From: Agromyces mangrovi | Lineage (GTDB): Bacteria > Actinomycetota > Actinomycetes > Actinomycetales > Microbacteriaceae | Length of the DNA: 64,000 nt | Direction: 5' to 3' | NCBI RefSeq assembly: GCF_030296695.1 | Contig: NZ_AP027737.1 | Coordinates: 2,356,001-2,420,000 of the forward strand | Part shown: positions 1-8,130 of the stretch, piece by piece | Layout: each line of letters begins with the position of its first letter | Numbering within the stretch: position 1 is the first letter of the stretch | Notes under the pieces: model-generated | What the model saw: the letters and a program-made list of their open reading frames with translations, nothing else | What the model was told of the DNA's origin: nothing | Databases searched by the model: none | Made by a program: the position numbers and the translations under genes

Positions 1-1051
1 CGAGCGTCTCGCGCGCGGCATCCTCGTCGGCGTCCTCCACCGCGACCGCCGCTCGCCGGGCGAGCCCCGCGTAGTGGGCCGCATGCCGATCGCGCGCCTC
101 CGCGGCGCGGCCGGACGCCTCGAGACGGTCGTCCGCGAAGCCGTGCACCAACCGGCTCAGCCGGAAGTGCCCGTCGTCGTGCCCCGGGTCGAGCTCGACG
201 AGGCGCAGGTCGAGCAGCTCGCCGAGCGCGTCGTAGCAGTGCGAGACGACCCCGTCGCTCACCGCCTCCATGGCCTCCAGCGTGAACGGGCCGCGGAACA
301 CGGCGAGCAGCTCGAGCAGGTGCTGCGCCTGCTCCGACGACATGCGCTGGCTGGCGAGCACCAGGTCGCCGACACCCGCGACGTCGGGCCCGGCCCCGAG
401 CGGCGCGGTCAACACGCCGAGCGCGCGGCGCGGGTCGGAGAGCACCGCCTCGAGCACGGCGAGCGACAGGAACGACAGGCGGCACGCGGCGAGCTCGATG
501 GCGAGCGGGTTGCGGTCGACGGAGTCGCAGATGCGGGCGATCAGTTCGTCGGTCTCGGGGGCGTCGTCGATGCCGGCCCCGACGGACGCCGCGGACCGGC
601 GGAAGAGTTCGCTCGCGGCATCCGCCCCCAATGGTTCGAGCAGCAGGCCCGCGCAGCCGTCAGCCCGGAGCTCGGGCACCGACTCGACGAGCACGGTGAG
701 CGCGCCGTCGTGCGCGGCGAGTTCCACGAGCTGCGGCGCCACGGGTGCGAGCCGGTCGCCGCGGTGGAGCACGAGCAGCGATCGACCGCCGCGCTCGGCG
801 GGCGGCGTCACCGGCATCTGCGCCAGCACGTCGCGCACCGCTGCGAGCGCATCGCCCGGGTCGTCGCCGTGCAGTTCGAGCTGACGGATGTCGCTGAAGT
901 CGCGACTCGCGAGCTCGAGCACGCTGCGCATGAGCGCCGTCTTGCCCACGCCGCGCGGGCCGGTCACGTTCAGCACGCGTGCGCCGCCCGGCCGGAGCCC
1001 GTCGTGGAGGCGCGTGCGCTCCGTGTCACGCCCGATCAACGGCGCGTTCAC
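1..1051 (-). CDS. NB-ARC/AfsR-type ATPase regulator, 3' part outside window
   Basis: The reading frame starts at a GTG (minus strand, 1049-1051) and runs off the left edge with about 350 codons. It opens with a LIGRD-type motif followed by a P-loop GPRGVGKT at residues 31-38, a degenerate Walker B stretch (SLLVLHRGD) near residue 105 and an RNPLAIELAA motif near residue 215, the order seen in the NB-ARC/STAND ATPase part of AfsR- and LuxR-type (LAL) regulators. It probably acts as a cytoplasmic ATP-dependent signalling or transcription factor. No DNA-binding domain lies N-terminal to the ATPase, so any effector domain (LuxR HTH or TPR repeats) must follow beyond the window. A nine-codon ATG reading frame at 1084 ends just before the GTG and is not the start. 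The family is clear; the exact role is not. Confidence 0.75.
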   Translation of the reverse strand, partial: MNAPLIGRDTERTRLHDGLRPGGARVLNVTGPRGVGKTALMRSVLELASRDFSDIRQLELHGDDPGDALAAVRDVLAQMPVTPPAERGGRSLLVLHRGDRLAPVAPQLVELAAHDGALTVLVESVPELRADGCAGLLLEPLGADAASELFRRSAASVGAGIDDAPETDELIARICDSVDRNPLAIELAACRLSFLSLAVLEAVLSDPRRALGVLTAPLGAGPDVAGVGDLVLASQRMSSEQAQHLLELLAVFRGPFTLEAMEAVSDGVVSHCYDALGELLDLRLVELDPGHDDGHFRLSRLVHGFADDRLEASGRAAEARDRHAAHYAGLARRAAVAVEDADEDAARETL

Positions 1052-1127
1052 GGGTCACCCCACGCGTTTCGGCCGCTGTGCCATGGGTTGATCATGGCAG
1101 CCGCCGGGGCGGAATGGAATGGGCGGT

Positions 1128-1508
1128 TCAGTCCGCGCGCATGCCGGGCGAACCGAGCACGCGCTCGACGGTCAGTTCGAGCACGACCCGCTCGGGGTTC
1201 GGGCGCGGCTGCCGGTAGCGGGCGGCGTAGAGCTCGACGGCGAGGGCGACCGACTCGGGGTCGGTCAGGATGCGCACCGGGCCCTCGAACCCGATCCAGC
1301 GCCCGCCGTCGACCGACGCGACGGTCGCGCGGCCGCTGCGCTCGGCGTTCAGGAACTTCTGCGAGCCGCGGCTGCCGATCACGCGCACGATGCCGTCGCG
1401 GTACGTGATGCCGACGGGCACCGCGTGGATGCGGCCGTCGCGGCCGAGCGTGGACAGGGTGGCGAGGTGGCGTTCGGCCAGGAACGCGAGCGCGGCGTCG
1501 GTGATCAC
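1128..1508 (-). CDS. PPOX-class (Rv1155-like) F420-dependent protein
   Basis: The 126-residue product begins at GTG 1508 with the pattern AALAFLAERHLATLST, continues with GRIHAVPVGI and YRDGIVRV, and ends with a region reading PNPERVVLELTVERVLG. This is the split beta-barrel of the pyridoxamine-5'-phosphate-oxidase superfamily, closest to the short Rv1155-type family that uses coenzyme F420. Such proteins are soluble and reduce or bind F420-linked substrates; the physiological substrate is generally unknown. The reading frame stays open upstream of 1508, but that part lacks the conserved fold and overlaps the neighbouring gene, so the GTG start is preferred. A second F420-type enzyme occurs at 37604, which supports F420 use in this organism. 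Confidence 0.8.
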   Translation of the reverse strand: MITDAALAFLAERHLATLSTLGRDGRIHAVPVGITYRDGIVRVIGSRGSQKFLNAERSGRATVASVDGGRWIGFEGPVRILTDPESVALAVELYAARYRQPRPNPERVVLELTVERVLGSPGMRAD

Positions 1509-1525
1509 CGGGCCACGGTACCCCG

Positions 1526-1750
1526 TCAGGTGGCCGGCGGTTCGGGCTCGTCGACGCCGAGTCCGACCGCGCGGTGGTCCGGCTCGGTCTCGTCCGGCTG
1601 CGCCTCGTCCGGCTGCGCCGAACGCGGTTCCTCGCCTGGCTCGGTCTCGGTGCTCGGCTCCTCGAGTTCCTCGTCGGGCACCGCCTCGGTGTCCGGTTCG
1701 TCCGGTGTCTCCTCGGGAGCGGTGTCGTCGGCTCCGGTGGTGTCGGTCAT
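1526..1750 (-). CDS. small acidic low-complexity protein
   Basis: A 74-residue product made almost entirely of Asp, Glu, Thr, Pro and Gly, starting MTDTTGADD and ending DEPEPPAT. The ATG at 1750 is chosen because GGAGG lies 6 bases upstream; a longer in-frame ATG at 1786 lacks such a site. I do not recognise the family. No membrane segment or signal peptide is visible and the composition predicts an intrinsically disordered protein. The good ribosome binding site argues that it is translated, but composition alone could arise by chance in a GC-rich genome. Confidence 0.5.
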   Translation of the reverse strand: MTDTTGADDTAPEETPDEPDTEAVPDEELEEPSTETEPGEEPRSAQPDEAQPDETEPDHRAVGLGVDEPEPPAT

Positions 1751-1856
1751 CGCGGCCTCCGTAGTCGTGTTCGGTGCTCCCACCATGCAACGGCGAGTCG
1801 CCCTCCGCCAGCGGGTTGACCGACAACGGGTGCGAGGGTACCGGTCGACAGGGTGA

Positions 1857-2756
1857 CTACGACGTCGCGCCGTACCGCTCGATGGCTCCGAGCAGCGCGA
1901 CGAGCATCGCGTTCAGCGGGGTGGGGACGCCGTGGCGGGCGCCGGCCCGCACGATCGCGCCGTTGCGGGCGTCGATCTCCATCGGCCGCCCCGCCAGGCG
2001 GTCGGCGTGCAGCGAGTTGATGCCGTCGCCGGGGCCGGCCCGGTAGGCGGCGACGACCTCGTCGGCGAGGTCGTCGGGCAGGACGGCGCCCTCGGCGCGG
2101 CCGACCGCGACCGTCTCGCGGATGATCTCCCGCATGAGGTCGGCGACGGCGTCGTCCTGGGCGATCCGGGGCGGGGCGAGGGTCACCGCGTTGAGCGCGC
2201 CGACGGAGTTGACGCAGAGCTTGTGCCAGAGCGCGGAACGCATGTCGTCGGTCGTGCGCACGTCGAGCCCGCACCCGTCGAAGGCCTCGACGAACGCGAC
2301 GCCGGCCGGCGAGTCCGGTACCGTCAGCACTCCGGGCCCCCGCTGCCGCACTACACCGGGCCCGATGCGCTCGGCCGGGAGGTCGATCATCACCGGGAGC
2401 AGTCGGTCACGGTCGACGAACCGCTCGAAGCGCTCGACATGCTCCACGCCGTTCTGGACGATCGCCACCCGCGTGCGCTCGCCCATCAGTCCCGGCAGCC
2501 AGCGAGCAGCCCCCTCGGCGTCGTACGCCTTGGTCGTGACCAGCACCCAGTCGACGGGCGCCCCCTCAGCAGGATCGGTGATGACGGATGCCTCAGCGCG
2601 CACGACCGACTCGCCGTCGTGCAGCTCCAGCTCGCGGAACGGCGTCCGCACGGCGACGACCACCTCGCGGCCCGCCCCGGAGGCGAGGCGTGCGGCCAGC
2701 GCGGTGCCGATGGCCCCGGGCCCGATGACGGCGATCGTGGGTGTGTCGGTGCTCAC
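1857..2756 (-). CDS. ketopantoate reductase family (ApbA/PanE-like)
   Basis: A 299-residue protein with the NADP-binding glycine motif GPGAIG at residues 12-17, the TTKAYD segment near residue 75, IVQNG near 100 and the C-terminal-domain motif WHKLCVNSVGALNA near 178-190, where Lys is the proposed catalytic residue of 2-dehydropantoate 2-reductase. The length matches the family. PanE reduces 2-dehydropantoate to pantoate in pantothenate and CoA synthesis, but actinobacteria often carry several paralogs of unknown substrate and no other pantothenate genes are nearby, so I leave the symbol empty. Confidence 0.8.
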   Translation of the reverse strand: MSTDTPTIAVIGPGAIGTALAARLASGAGREVVVAVRTPFRELELHDGESVVRAEASVITDPAEGAPVDWVLVTTKAYDAEGAARWLPGLMGERTRVAIVQNGVEHVERFERFVDRDRLLPVMIDLPAERIGPGVVRQRGPGVLTVPDSPAGVAFVEAFDGCGLDVRTTDDMRSALWHKLCVNSVGALNAVTLAPPRIAQDDAVADLMREIIRETVAVGRAEGAVLPDDLADEVVAAYRAGPGDGINSLHADRLAGRPMEIDARNGAIVRAGARHGVPTPLNAMLVALLGAIERYGATS

Positions 2757-2773
2757 CGCCCCACGGTACCGGG

Positions 2774-3055
2774 TCAGGTTGCGCGCAGGCCCGAGATGCG
2801 GATGACGCCGGCGCGGAGCCCGTCGTCGGTGAGCTCGGACGTGCGCGTCAGCTCCGCATCCGACAGGTCGTAACTGCCCGAGAGGCGATGTCGAATCGCC
2901 GCCTCCTCGCCGTCGTCGCCGATGTCCTTGGCGTGCACCACCACGATGTCGTGCACCGTGCCGTCGTCGGCGGTGACGGTGACCGCCCAGCCGGAGTTCT
3001 GCCCGAAGTCGTTCAGGTGCGGACGGGCCACACCGTTCAGCGTGTCTTCCCCCAT
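2774..3055 (-). CDS. conserved small hypothetical protein
   Basis: A 93-residue soluble protein beginning MGEDTLNGVARPHLNDF and containing GWAVTVTADDGTVHDIVVVHAKDI, which reads as a pair of beta strands. I do not recognise a named family. It lies between the PanE-like gene and the YdeI-like gene in the same orientation, with gaps of 9 and 17 bases, so it is likely co-transcribed. No signal peptide or membrane segment is visible. Reading-frame quality and spacing support a real gene; function is unknown. Confidence 0.6.
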   Translation of the reverse strand: MGEDTLNGVARPHLNDFGQNSGWAVTVTADDGTVHDIVVVHAKDIGDDGEEAAIRHRLSGSYDLSDAELTRTSELTDDGLRAGVIRISGLRAT

Positions 3056-3064
3056 GGGGTCACT

Positions 3065-3727
3065 CTACGACTCCGCGCGCGCCGCCGCAGCAGCCCGTTC
3101 GACCCACTTCGGCTCGTCGCCGTAGCGCTGGAACGACACCAGCCGGCCAGCGGCGCTGTCGTCGATGACCTGCTGGAGCCGCCGGTCGCGGGTCGCCTGC
3201 TGCTTCGCGGTGAGCACCCAGTTGGTCACGGTCTTGCGGTACGAAGGCGTCGCCGCGTTCCAGAAGGCGGTGGCGGGGGCGGATGCCGCGAGCTGCTCGG
3301 CGTACTCGGGCGGCAGTTCCGTGAGCAGCGTCTCCGACGAGTACCCGGTGGCCTGGTCGGCACGCCGGCCCTCGAACGCGGCGGTGCCGGCAGGTCGCAT
3401 CCGCCCCTCTGCCGTCAGCTGCTCGACGAGCGCGATGTTCACGGCCGACCACACGCTCGTGCGCTTGCGCGGGGTCCAGCGCTGGCGCCGGGCGTCGTCG
3501 TCGATGCGCTGCCCGACCGAGTCGATCCAGCCGAAGCACAGCGCCTCGGGCACGGCCTCCTCCCACGTGAGGCCACGGTCGGGAACGTGCTTCTTGTAGA
3601 GCCCCATCCAGAGCTCGGTCTCGGTCTCGTGGTTCGCCTCGAGCCAGTCGCGGAACTCGGCCGGCCCCGAGAAGAACAGCGCTGGGCGCTCGGGCGTGCC
3701 GCCGGGCGTGCCGATCTGGGCGGTCAT
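3065..3727 (-). CDS. YdeI/OmpD-associated family protein
   Basis: The 220-residue protein from ATG 3727 carries the family signatures LFFSGPAEFRDWLEANH, ELWMGLYKKH, LTWEEAVPEALCFGWIDS, RRQRWTPRKRTSVWSAVN and a C-terminal LTAKQQATRDRRL segment. The family is cytoplasmic and is often annotated as a bacteriocin-protection protein after genetic data in enterobacteria; its biochemical activity is not established. Longer upstream start codons would run into the phosphopantetheinyl transferase gene, so 3727 is preferred. Confidence 0.85.
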   Translation of the reverse strand: MTAQIGTPGGTPERPALFFSGPAEFRDWLEANHETETELWMGLYKKHVPDRGLTWEEAVPEALCFGWIDSVGQRIDDDARRQRWTPRKRTSVWSAVNIALVEQLTAEGRMRPAGTAAFEGRRADQATGYSSETLLTELPPEYAEQLAASAPATAFWNAATPSYRKTVTNWVLTAKQQATRDRRLQQVIDDSAAGRLVSFQRYGDEPKWVERAAAAARAES

Positions 3728-3777
3728 GCATCGAGTCTTGCACCACCCGCCGACGCCCGCGCCGTTCGGCGCCCGAG

Positions 3778-4389
3778 TCAGTCCGCGACCGCCGTCGCAA
3801 CCACGCAGCCCTCCCGGCGGATCGTGCGCACGCGGTAGCGCGTGCCGGTGCTGTCGATACGGGCGCCGCGCAGGCCGAACCGCACCTCGGCGGGATCGAC
3901 CTCGAGCCCGCGCCCGTCGGCCTTCAGCACGGCCTCGACCCGCGTCCACCGCGCGAGCGGGTCGCCCCGGCCCCCGCCGGTGAGCGCCCGCGCCGCGTCG
4001 AGGCGGGGCGACGGGGTGTCCAAGGGCTCGGCGTCGATGCCCACGGGCGAGAACGCGGCCACGGCGAAGGCGCGGCCGGCGGCGTGCGCGATCGAGACGT
4101 GCACCGGCCGGCCCGGACCGGTGACCGTCGGGCGCCCGTGCGTGCCGCCGCAGCGGGGGCACGCCGCGTCGATCGTGAACGCGCCGGCCGGAACGCGGGC
4201 GAGGCGCGATGCCGCGGTGAGCGCCGCCCGGCGCCCGGCGAGGAAACGGGCGCGCTGTGCGGCGGTCGCGGCGTCGACCCTGCGGCGGTCGGATGCCCCG
4301 AGGCGATCGAGGATGCCCGGACCGTCGTCGCCCGTGGCGCTGCGCTCGCCGGAGGCATCCGCTTCGCTGAGGACGACCAGCATGGTCAT
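3778..4389 (-). CDS. 4'-phosphopantetheinyl transferase (Sfp/EntD-like)
   Basis: The 203-residue protein has the order expected for Sfp-type transferases: RARFLAGRRAAL, a CPRCGGTHGRP segment, VSIAHAAG, the Mg-binding VGIDAEPLD motif, and RWTRVEAVLKADGRGLEVD corresponding to the WxxxEAxxK helix. These enzymes move the phosphopantetheine arm of CoA onto acyl or peptidyl carrier proteins. No carrier protein, PKS or NRPS lies in this window, so its client is elsewhere. ATG 4389 and ATG 4383 are both possible; an upstream in-frame ATG at 4425 is less likely because it lacks a ribosome binding site. Confidence 0.85.
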   Translation of the reverse strand: MTMLVVLSEADASGERSATGDDGPGILDRLGASDRRRVDAATAAQRARFLAGRRAALTAASRLARVPAGAFTIDAACPRCGGTHGRPTVTGPGRPVHVSIAHAAGRAFAVAAFSPVGIDAEPLDTPSPRLDAARALTGGGRGDPLARWTRVEAVLKADGRGLEVDPAEVRFGLRGARIDSTGTRYRVRTIRREGCVVATAVAD

Positions 4390-4442
4390 GGGGGCGAGTC
4401 TGCGAGGAGCGGCCCGCGGAGTCAAGCCGATCGAGGCGTCGG

Positions 4443-5474
4443 TCAGGCCGGCGGGCGGGTCGACTCGCGCACGATGAGTTCGGGCTCGAGCACGAAGTGG
4501 TGGGGCTTCTCGCCCGTGACGATCTCCTGGTGCAGCATGCGGAACGTCTGCACGCCGAGCTCGCGGAAGTCGAGTCGCATGGTCGTCAGCGGCGGTGAGA
4601 AGAACGCGGCCGAGGGCATGTCGTCGACGCCGACGATCGAGTAGTCGCCGGGGGCGCGGATGCCGCGGCGATCCATCGCGCTCATGAAGCCGAGCGCGAG
4701 CTCGTCGTTCGCGGCGAACACCGCGGTGAAGGCGTCGGGGTCGGCGGCGAGCCCCGCGCGGTGGCCCGAACCGGCGTTCCAGTCGGTGGCGTCGCCGGCG
4801 ACGAGTGGCTCGAGGGCGTCCTCGGCGAGCGCGTCGCGGTAGCCCTGCTCACGGGCCTGGGCCTCGTTGCGGGTGCCGGGGCCGGCGACGTGCAGGATGC
4901 GCCGGTGGCCCAGCTCGATCAGGTGCCGGGTCGCCTGGTGGCCCGCGGTGTACGAGTGCATGGTGGCGGCGTGCTCGGGCAGGATCGGGCGCTCGGAGAC
5001 CACGACGACCGGGGTCGACTGCTCGATGTCGCCCAGCATGGCGTCGGCGTCGCGGATGGGCGTCGACACGATGATGCCGTCGACCGGGATCGACAGGAAG
5101 TGGTCGAGCGCGCGGCGCGCCTCGGCCTCCCAGCCGATCGCCTCGAAGTCGAGGTCGAGCTGACTGATCGACAACGTCACCTCCGCCTCGCGCGCGGCGA
5201 GGCTGAGGCCCGTGAGCACGCTCGCGGCGCCGTAGTTGAGCGCGCCCATGGTGAGCACGCCGATGGTGTCGGTGCGTGCCGCCCGGAGGTTGCGCGCCGA
5301 GAGGTTGCGGCGGTAGCCGAGCTCGTCGATCGCCTCGGCGACGCGTTCGCGCGTGTCGTCGCCGACGTAGCCGGTGCCCGTGAAGTAGCGGGAGACGGTC
5401 TGCGTCGAGACGCCGGCGAGTCGGGCGACGTCGGCCATGCTCGGGCGGCGGGTGGTCGTGCGCGCTGCGGGCAT
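4443..5474 (-). CDS. LacI-family transcriptional regulator
   Basis: 343 residues with an N-terminal LacI helix-turn-helix (MADVARLAGVSTQTVSRYF from residue 13), the YRRNLSARNLR hinge, and a periplasmic-binding-protein-like effector domain ending with the usual SIVGVDDMPSAAFFSPPLTT segment. It is divergent from the nucleoside-hydrolase-like gene at 5650 and is the obvious local regulator of the 5650-14311 sugar cluster, probably a repressor released by a sugar ligand. The shared intergenic region contains several GTTATCG/CGATAAC half-sites that could be its operator. Confidence 0.9.
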   Translation of the reverse strand: MPAARTTTRRPSMADVARLAGVSTQTVSRYFTGTGYVGDDTRERVAEAIDELGYRRNLSARNLRAARTDTIGVLTMGALNYGAASVLTGLSLAAREAEVTLSISQLDLDFEAIGWEAEARRALDHFLSIPVDGIIVSTPIRDADAMLGDIEQSTPVVVVSERPILPEHAATMHSYTAGHQATRHLIELGHRRILHVAGPGTRNEAQAREQGYRDALAEDALEPLVAGDATDWNAGSGHRAGLAADPDAFTAVFAANDELALGFMSAMDRRGIRAPGDYSIVGVDDMPSAAFFSPPLTTMRLDFRELGVQTFRMLHQEIVTGEKPHHFVLEPELIVRESTRPPA

Positions 5475-5502
5475 GCGGTCCGTTCCGGTCGATCACGGGA
5501 AT

Positions 5503-5573
5503 GTAACGATGAGATAACGCTCCCGATCATTCTATAGGTTATCGTTCTCCCATCGAGTTAGGTTATCGATGAC
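5503..5573. promoter_or_regulatory. operator-like repeats in divergent promoter region
   Basis: In this unusually AT-rich stretch the decamer TAGGTTATCG occurs at 5535-5544 and 5559-5568 (24 bases apart), and the related ATAACG half-site occurs in the opposite sense at 5514-5519, with GTAACG near 5503. The site GTTATCGATGAC at 5562-5573 is one mismatch from a CG-centred palindrome, the usual form of LacI-family operators. Position between the LacI gene and the 5650 gene suggests control of both. Confidence 0.5.
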
Positions 5574-5581
5574 TTACCACC

Positions 5582-5595
5582 GGTCAACCGGTTTG
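5582..5595. promoter_or_regulatory. shared operator-like motif, copy 1
   Basis: GGTCAACCGGTTTG, built on the perfect octamer palindrome AACCGGTT, lies about 55 bases upstream of the 5650 gene. The identical 14 bases recur at 11701-11714, upstream of the SDR gene of the same cluster, which suggests one regulator binds both promoters. Confidence 0.5.
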
Positions 5596-5649
5596 GTCAG
5601 ACATCGCATCACCGCACACCGCACCGACGCACGACGAAGAAGGTCAAGG

Positions 5650-6693
5650 ATGACTCAGGTACCCGGCCCCGAATTCCGCACGCAGGGGTTCGACGTTCCG
5701 ACGTGGAGGCTCGGCGCCGCGCCCTGGCAGGCGATCCCGTCGCACGGCCCGGCCCGGCAGCGCGTCATCCTCGACAACGACTTCTCGGGCGACCCCGACG
5801 ACCTGTACCAGCTCGTCCACCACCTCCTCTCGCCGAACGTCGACGTGCGTGCGGTGATCGGCTCGCACCTGCGCGAGGGCGACCCGTTCGACCCGGGCCC
5901 CGACACCGCGCGCAACGCCGTCGCCGTCGCCGAGTACGTGTTCGCGCAGATGGGGCTCGCCTCGACCGAGTGCATCCACGAGGGCGCGAACGCCCCGCTG
6001 GTCGACCGCAGCACCCCGCAGCATTCGGCGGCCGCGCAGGCGATCGTCGACGAGGCGATGCGCGACGACGAGCGCCCGCTGTTCTTCCTCGCCGGGGGCG
6101 GGCTCACCGACCTGGCGTCCGCCTATCTCATCGAGCCCCGCATCGCGGAGCGCATGACGGTCGTCTGGATCGGCGGGCTCGAGCACGAGGGGCTCGCCTC
6201 CCCGCCACCGGACGCGATGCCGATCGAGTACAACCTCCTTATCGACCTCGTCGCGGGCCAGGTCGTCTTCAACGACTCCGACCTGACCATCTGGCAGGTG
6301 CCGCGTGATGTGTACCGCCAGTGCCTGGTCTCTGACGCAGAGCTGCGCCTGCGGGTCGCCGCGACCGGGCCGCTCGGCCGGTATCTGTACGACGAGATCG
6401 CGCTGGTCATGACGCGCGCGGCCGAGCAGGGACGTGGGCCGGCCGAGACCTACGCGCTCGGCGACTCGCCGCTGGTGCTGCTCACGGCGCTGCAGTCGCT
6501 CTTCGAGGCCGACTCGTCGTCGAGCAAGCACGTCGTGCGCCCGACCCCGGCGCTCGCGGACGACGGCACGTACGTCGAGGTTCCGGATGCCCGGGACATG
6601 CGCGTCTACACCTGGGTCGACGTCCGGCTCATGTTCGAGGACTTCTACCTCAAGCTCGACGAGTTCAGCCGTTGGCAGGCGGCGGGCTCGTGA
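5650..6693 (+). CDS. inosine-uridine nucleoside hydrolase-like protein
   Basis: 347 residues from ATG 5650, preceded by GAAGAAGGTCAAGG. The N-terminal RVILDNDFSGDPDD motif matches the Ca-binding DTDxxxDDxxA signature of nucleoside N-ribohydrolases with changes, followed by TARNAVAVAEYV, PLFFLAGGGLTDLASAYL and WIGG. Classical members hydrolyse the N-glycosidic bond of ribonucleosides; this divergent member sits first in an operon with an ABC sugar importer and a GH3 enzyme, so a glycoside or other N- or O-riboside is equally plausible. No signal peptide is visible, so it should act in the cytoplasm after import. Confidence 0.75.
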   Translation: MTQVPGPEFRTQGFDVPTWRLGAAPWQAIPSHGPARQRVILDNDFSGDPDDLYQLVHHLLSPNVDVRAVIGSHLREGDPFDPGPDTARNAVAVAEYVFAQMGLASTECIHEGANAPLVDRSTPQHSAAAQAIVDEAMRDDERPLFFLAGGGLTDLASAYLIEPRIAERMTVVWIGGLEHEGLASPPPDAMPIEYNLLIDLVAGQVVFNDSDLTIWQVPRDVYRQCLVSDAELRLRVAATGPLGRYLYDEIALVMTRAAEQGRGPAETYALGDSPLVLLTALQSLFEADSSSSKHVVRPTPALADDGTYVEVPDARDMRVYTWVDVRLMFEDFYLKLDEFSRWQAAGS

Positions 6694-6770
6694 GGCGGCG
6701 CACCCGACGCGTCGCGACGGGCCCGGGAGCGCCGGGCTCGCACACTGCACATCACAAGGGAACGGAAGCA

Positions 6771-8036
6771 ATGATGCAACTCAATCGATCATGGGGCACC
6801 GTGGCCATGGGAGCGGCCGCCGTCATGGTGCTGGCCGGATGCACCGCCGGAGGGTCCGACGACGACGGAAGCACCGAGCTGACCGTCTGGCTGCCCACGC
6901 AGGAGGAGACCCAGGCGACCGCGATGGACGGGCTCATCTCGGCCTTCGAGGAGGCGAACCCGGGCATCACCGTCAGCGTCGAGGAGCGGGCCGTCGACCC
7001 GCACAAGGAGGCGCTGCGCCAGGCCGCCGGCACCGGCACCGGCCCCGACCTGTACTGGTACTGGGAGGGCTCGGGCCTCGGCGGCGAGCTCGTCGACGTG
7101 GGCGTGAGCCTCGACCTCACCGACTACTACGCGGAGTACGGCTGGGAGGACCGGTTCACCCCGGCATCGCTCGGCGGCATCACGCAGTACGGCGGATTCC
7201 ACGGTGTGCCGTGGACCCAGCAGGGCGAGGGCCTCTACTACAGCAAGTCGCTGTTCGCCGAGGCGGGCATCGACACGCCTCCGACGACCTACGACGAGTT
7301 GGTCGAGGCCGCGGATGCGCTGGTCGACGCGGGCGTCGTGCCGATGAGCCTCGGCGGCACCGTGAACTGGCACGTCATGCGCCTGCTCGATGCGCTCATC
7401 GAGACAAAGTGCGGCGCCGACGTCGCCGACGAGCTGAACACCGGCGACGGCGACTGGGGTGCCGAGCCCTGCGTGACCGAGGCCTTCACCGAGCTGAAGA
7501 CCTGGGGCGACCAGTACCTGAGCGACGGGTTCATGGGCATCAGCAACGACGACGCCAGCCAGCTGTTCTACACGGGCGAGTCGGCGATGCAGTTCGAGGG
7601 CACCTGGTTCAACGCCAACGTGGTGGAGAACGGCATGGACGCCGAGGACATCGGCATCATCATGTTCCCGACGGGCACCGACCGCCTCTACGGGTTCGGC
7701 GAGGCGTACTACATCAGCGCCGAGTCGGAGCACCCGGACGAGGCCGCGCTGTTCCTCGACTTCATCACCTCGACCGAGGGCCAGGAGATCGCCGGTTCCG
7801 CGTGGGCGGCGCTGTCGGTCAACGCCGAGGTGCCCGTCTCGACGGAGAACCCGCTGAACGAGGTCTGGGCCGGCCTGTTCAACGAGGCCGCCGGCATCTA
7901 CACGAACAACGACCAGAACTTCTCGACCGCCGAGACGACCGAGTACTGGCGCATCCAGAACTCGGTGATCACCGGCGACATCGACCCGGCCGACGCCGGG
8001 GCGGAGTTCCAGGCCTACCGGGACGCCAACGGGTAG
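6771..8036 (+). CDS. ABC transporter sugar-binding lipoprotein (CUT1)
   Basis: 421 residues with a short signal peptide ending in the lipobox VLAGC at about residues 20-24, then a solute-binding protein family 1 fold (LTVWLPTQEETQ, FEEANPGITV, WTQQGEGLYYSKSLFAEAGI with the TYDELVEAADAL segment). It should be exported, lipidated and anchored to the outer face of the membrane, delivering a sugar or glycoside to the permeases at 8131 and 9080. Start ATG 6771 is preceded by AAGGGAACGGAAG. The ATPase subunit is absent from the cluster, as is common for actinobacterial CUT1 systems that share one MsiK-type ATPase. Confidence 0.9.
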   Translation: MMQLNRSWGTVAMGAAAVMVLAGCTAGGSDDDGSTELTVWLPTQEETQATAMDGLISAFEEANPGITVSVEERAVDPHKEALRQAAGTGTGPDLYWYWEGSGLGGELVDVGVSLDLTDYYAEYGWEDRFTPASLGGITQYGGFHGVPWTQQGEGLYYSKSLFAEAGIDTPPTTYDELVEAADALVDAGVVPMSLGGTVNWHVMRLLDALIETKCGADVADELNTGDGDWGAEPCVTEAFTELKTWGDQYLSDGFMGISNDDASQLFYTGESAMQFEGTWFNANVVENGMDAEDIGIIMFPTGTDRLYGFGEAYYISAESEHPDEAALFLDFITSTEGQEIAGSAWAALSVNAEVPVSTENPLNEVWAGLFNEAAGIYTNNDQNFSTAETTEYWRIQNSVITGDIDPADAGAEFQAYRDANG

Positions 8037-8048
8037 TCCTCGACGGAA

Positions 8049-8080
8049 CCGGCGGGGGTCGTTCCGACGACCCCCGCCGG
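8049..8080 (+). terminator. strong hairpin between binding protein and permease genes
   Basis: Perfect 14-base inverted repeat, CCGGCGGGGGTCGT and its complement around a TCCG loop, 12 bases after the binding-protein stop codon. No T-run follows, so it is more likely an mRNA-stabilising or partial-termination element that raises binding protein over permease than a full terminator. Confidence 0.65.
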
Positions 8081-8130
8081 GCTCCACCAACCACGCGGGC
8101 CTGCCCGCATCCGGTCGAAGGAAGCAACAC

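Noticed and set aside
74..1408. A 444-codon open frame on the plus strand at the left edge
   Set aside because: It is antisense to the NB-ARC gene, whose frame has a clear P-loop.
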